Of a DNA stretch of 7,891 nucleotides, positions 7,400-7,891 are shown in pieces. A program made the position numbers and the translations under genes. Source of the DNA: Bacillota bacterium (GTDB lineage: Bacteria > Bacillota > UBA4882 > UBA8346); contig DNPQ01000107.1 of NCBI GenBank assembly GCA_003501335.1, forward strand, positions 1 to 7,891. Reading direction: 5' to 3'. The notes under the pieces are model-generated. The model saw only the letters and a program-made list of their open reading frames with translations, ran no database searches and was not told the origin of the DNA. Positions within the stretch are counted from its first letter, which is position 1, and each line of letters starts with the position of its first letter.

Positions 7400-7429
7400 A
7401 GTATTTTAAAATGCTACTTAAAAAATACT
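7400..7429 (-). repeat. 8-bp inverted repeat just upstream of the oppA ribosome binding site
   Basis: AGTATTTT and AAAATACT are perfect complements separated by 14 bases, and on the minus strand the second arm is followed by TTTG. The stem is nearly all A-T, so it is a poor terminator. An operator or a weak leader hairpin is possible, or chance in AT-rich DNA. Confidence 0.3.
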
Positions 7430-7453
7430 CTGTTGCCTAAAAGCTGTTACCCT

Positions 7454-7468
7454 TTTCCTTAAAGGAAA
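7454..7468. repeat. 15-bp perfect inverted repeat upstream of oppA
   Basis: TTTCCTT and AAGGAAA flank a single central base, a compact dyad typical in shape of a repressor binding site. It lies 80 bases before the oppA start. I do not recognise a known operator consensus in it. Confidence 0.35.
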
Positions 7469-7538
7469 TCGGCTGAAATCTCAAGTCTATTGAGAGAATT
7501 ACTTCGAAGCTCAAACAATCAAAACCCTTAAATCATAC

Positions 7539-7790
7539 CGATCCCCTGAAAACGGTGTACCGTTTTCTAATGAGTTGTAACACAACTCAACTTTAATGGG
7601 CTAGGATCGCAGGTAGACACATTTTCATTCTTTCGGTTGCCCCTGCAATGCTGGGTGGGGGGCTATCTAGAAAATGCTTATATCCCGGATTTCCCGGCTT
7701 GACTTCCTCAAGGTAAAGCAGCACCCTCGAACGTCAGATCTTTAACGGGACAGGTGGAACCCGAGTATCACGACAAGCCGCAGTGGATAT
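7539..7790 (-). ncRNA. candidate structured RNA upstream of oppA, family not recognised
   Basis: About 250 bases without a gene hold three successive sets of nested complementary segments. Domain A: 7785-7790 pairs with 7680-7685, inside it CAAGCCG/CGGCTTG (7774-7780 with 7695-7701), and inside that CGGG/CCCG (7746-7749 with 7760-7763). Domain B: a 7-bp pair (7670-7676 with 7620-7626) encloses a GCCCC/GGGGC pair (7659-7663 with 7639-7643). Domain C: 7604-7609 pairs with 7539-7544 around two tight hairpins, 8 bp at 7571-7589 and 9 bp at 7548-7567. Two pairings (7664-7669 with 7614-7619, and 7708-7727 inside domain A) need G-U pairs that form only on the minus strand, which suggests transcription toward oppA. 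It could be an oppA leader or an independent RNA. No terminator follows it. I cannot match it to 6S, tmRNA, RNase P, SRP, T-box or any riboswitch I know. Confidence 0.5.
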
Positions 7791-7802
7791 CTTCTGTAAA
7801 TT

Positions 7803-7816
7803 AAAGTTTAAACTTT
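7803..7816. repeat. 14-bp AT-rich palindrome at the 5' side of the structured region
   Basis: AAAGTTTAAACTTT is a perfect palindrome located about 20 bases downstream of a predicted transcription start (near 7834). It could be an operator. Because it contains almost only A and T, chance is a fair alternative, and it is too weak to act as a terminator stem. Confidence 0.3.
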
Positions 7817-7840
7817 TTTCGACACCCTAAAAAAAATACC

Positions 7841-7884
7841 TTTATATTTCTATTGGTAATAAAATCTTAACAAACATATGACAA
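7841..7884 (-). promoter_or_regulatory. candidate promoter(s) for the structured RNA and possibly oppA
   Basis: On the minus strand TTGTCA (7884-7879, 5/6) and TATTAC (7861-7856, 4/6) are 17 bases apart. An overlapping alternative is TTAAGA (7870-7865, 4/6) with TATAAA (7846-7841, 5/6) at 18 bases. Either would start transcription upstream of the whole structured segment. Such AT-rich DNA gives promoter look-alikes easily, so this is tentative. Nearer to oppA I found no clearly better promoter. Confidence 0.35.
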
Positions 7885-7891
7885 TAAAAAA

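Larger units (their letters stand above)
7375..7891. other. long non-coding region upstream of oppA
   Basis: This stretch of 517 bases has no convincing gene on either strand. From right to left it contains AT-rich candidate promoters, a 14-bp palindrome, the structured segment 7539-7790, then about 165 bases with two inverted repeats and the oppA ribosome binding site. Two 11-codon ATG frames on the minus strand (one starting at 7630, reading MKMCLPAILAH, and one in the AT-rich edge) lack good ribosome binding sites and are not called. Confidence 0.6.

Noticed and set aside
7701..7710. RNase P RNA (TGAGGAAGTC on the minus strand resembles GAGGAAAGUC)
   Set aside because: The other universally conserved RNase P segments are missing and the spacing does not fit.
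7736..7770. T-box riboswitch on the plus strand (GGTGGAACC resembles the T-box core)
   Set aside because: The flanking bases do not match AGGGTGGNACCGCG, no terminator/antiterminator pair is visible, and the better-supported strand is minus.
7539..7800. 6S RNA
   Set aside because: The size and a few 5' bases are suggestive, but the two ends do not pair into the long rod with a central bubble that defines 6S RNA; three separate domains are seen instead. Only a covariance-model search would settle it.
1..7891. CRISPR array, tRNA or rRNA genes, insertion sequence
   Set aside because: No regularly spaced direct repeats, no tRNA-like cloverleaf with conserved TTCGANNC arm, no rRNA segments and no transposase frame were seen.

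Overview
The window reads as a chromosomal piece of a Bacillota (Firmicutes) bacterium. It has moderate GC, strong AGGAGG-type ribosome binding sites, a TTG codon just before one start, and proteins of Firmicutes character. The genus cannot be read from the sequence. The peptide-binding protein has a signal peptide but no lipobox cysteine, which is unusual for a single-membrane Gram-positive and would fit an outer-membrane-bearing or Gram-negative-staining member of the phylum. That last point is inference. Every convincing gene lies on the minus strand, so the window is read from right to left.

Layout in order of transcription. (1) 7375-7891 holds no protein gene. It has AT-rich candidate promoters at the far right and a roughly 250-nt block (7539-7790) dense in nested inverted repeats that reads as a structured RNA of no family I recognise. 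Two small inverted repeats follow close to oppA. (2) 5752-7374 is oppA. A 185-nt gap follows, then oppB, oppC, oppD and oppF (5566 down to 1698). These are coupled by 4-base overlaps or gaps of 2-10 bases and end at a rho-independent terminator (1626-1661). Together they encode a complete oligopeptide ABC importer: binding protein, two permeases and two ATPases. (3) 1390-1625 is a short intergenic stretch with a good promoter for the next gene, a perfect 10-bp palindrome, a hairpin and a short coding-like open frame. (4) 37-1389 encodes a soluble GAF-domain histidine kinase of the NarX/DegS type. Nine bases beyond its stop a new open frame starts and runs off the left edge; it is probably the partner response regulator, but too little is visible to prove it.

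The Opp proteins would capture extracellular peptides and import them at the cost of ATP. The kinase is a separate transcription unit with its own promoter, and nothing in the sequence ties it to opp regulation. The ordinary genes are clear. The least explained part is the structured, apparently non-coding segment upstream of oppA.
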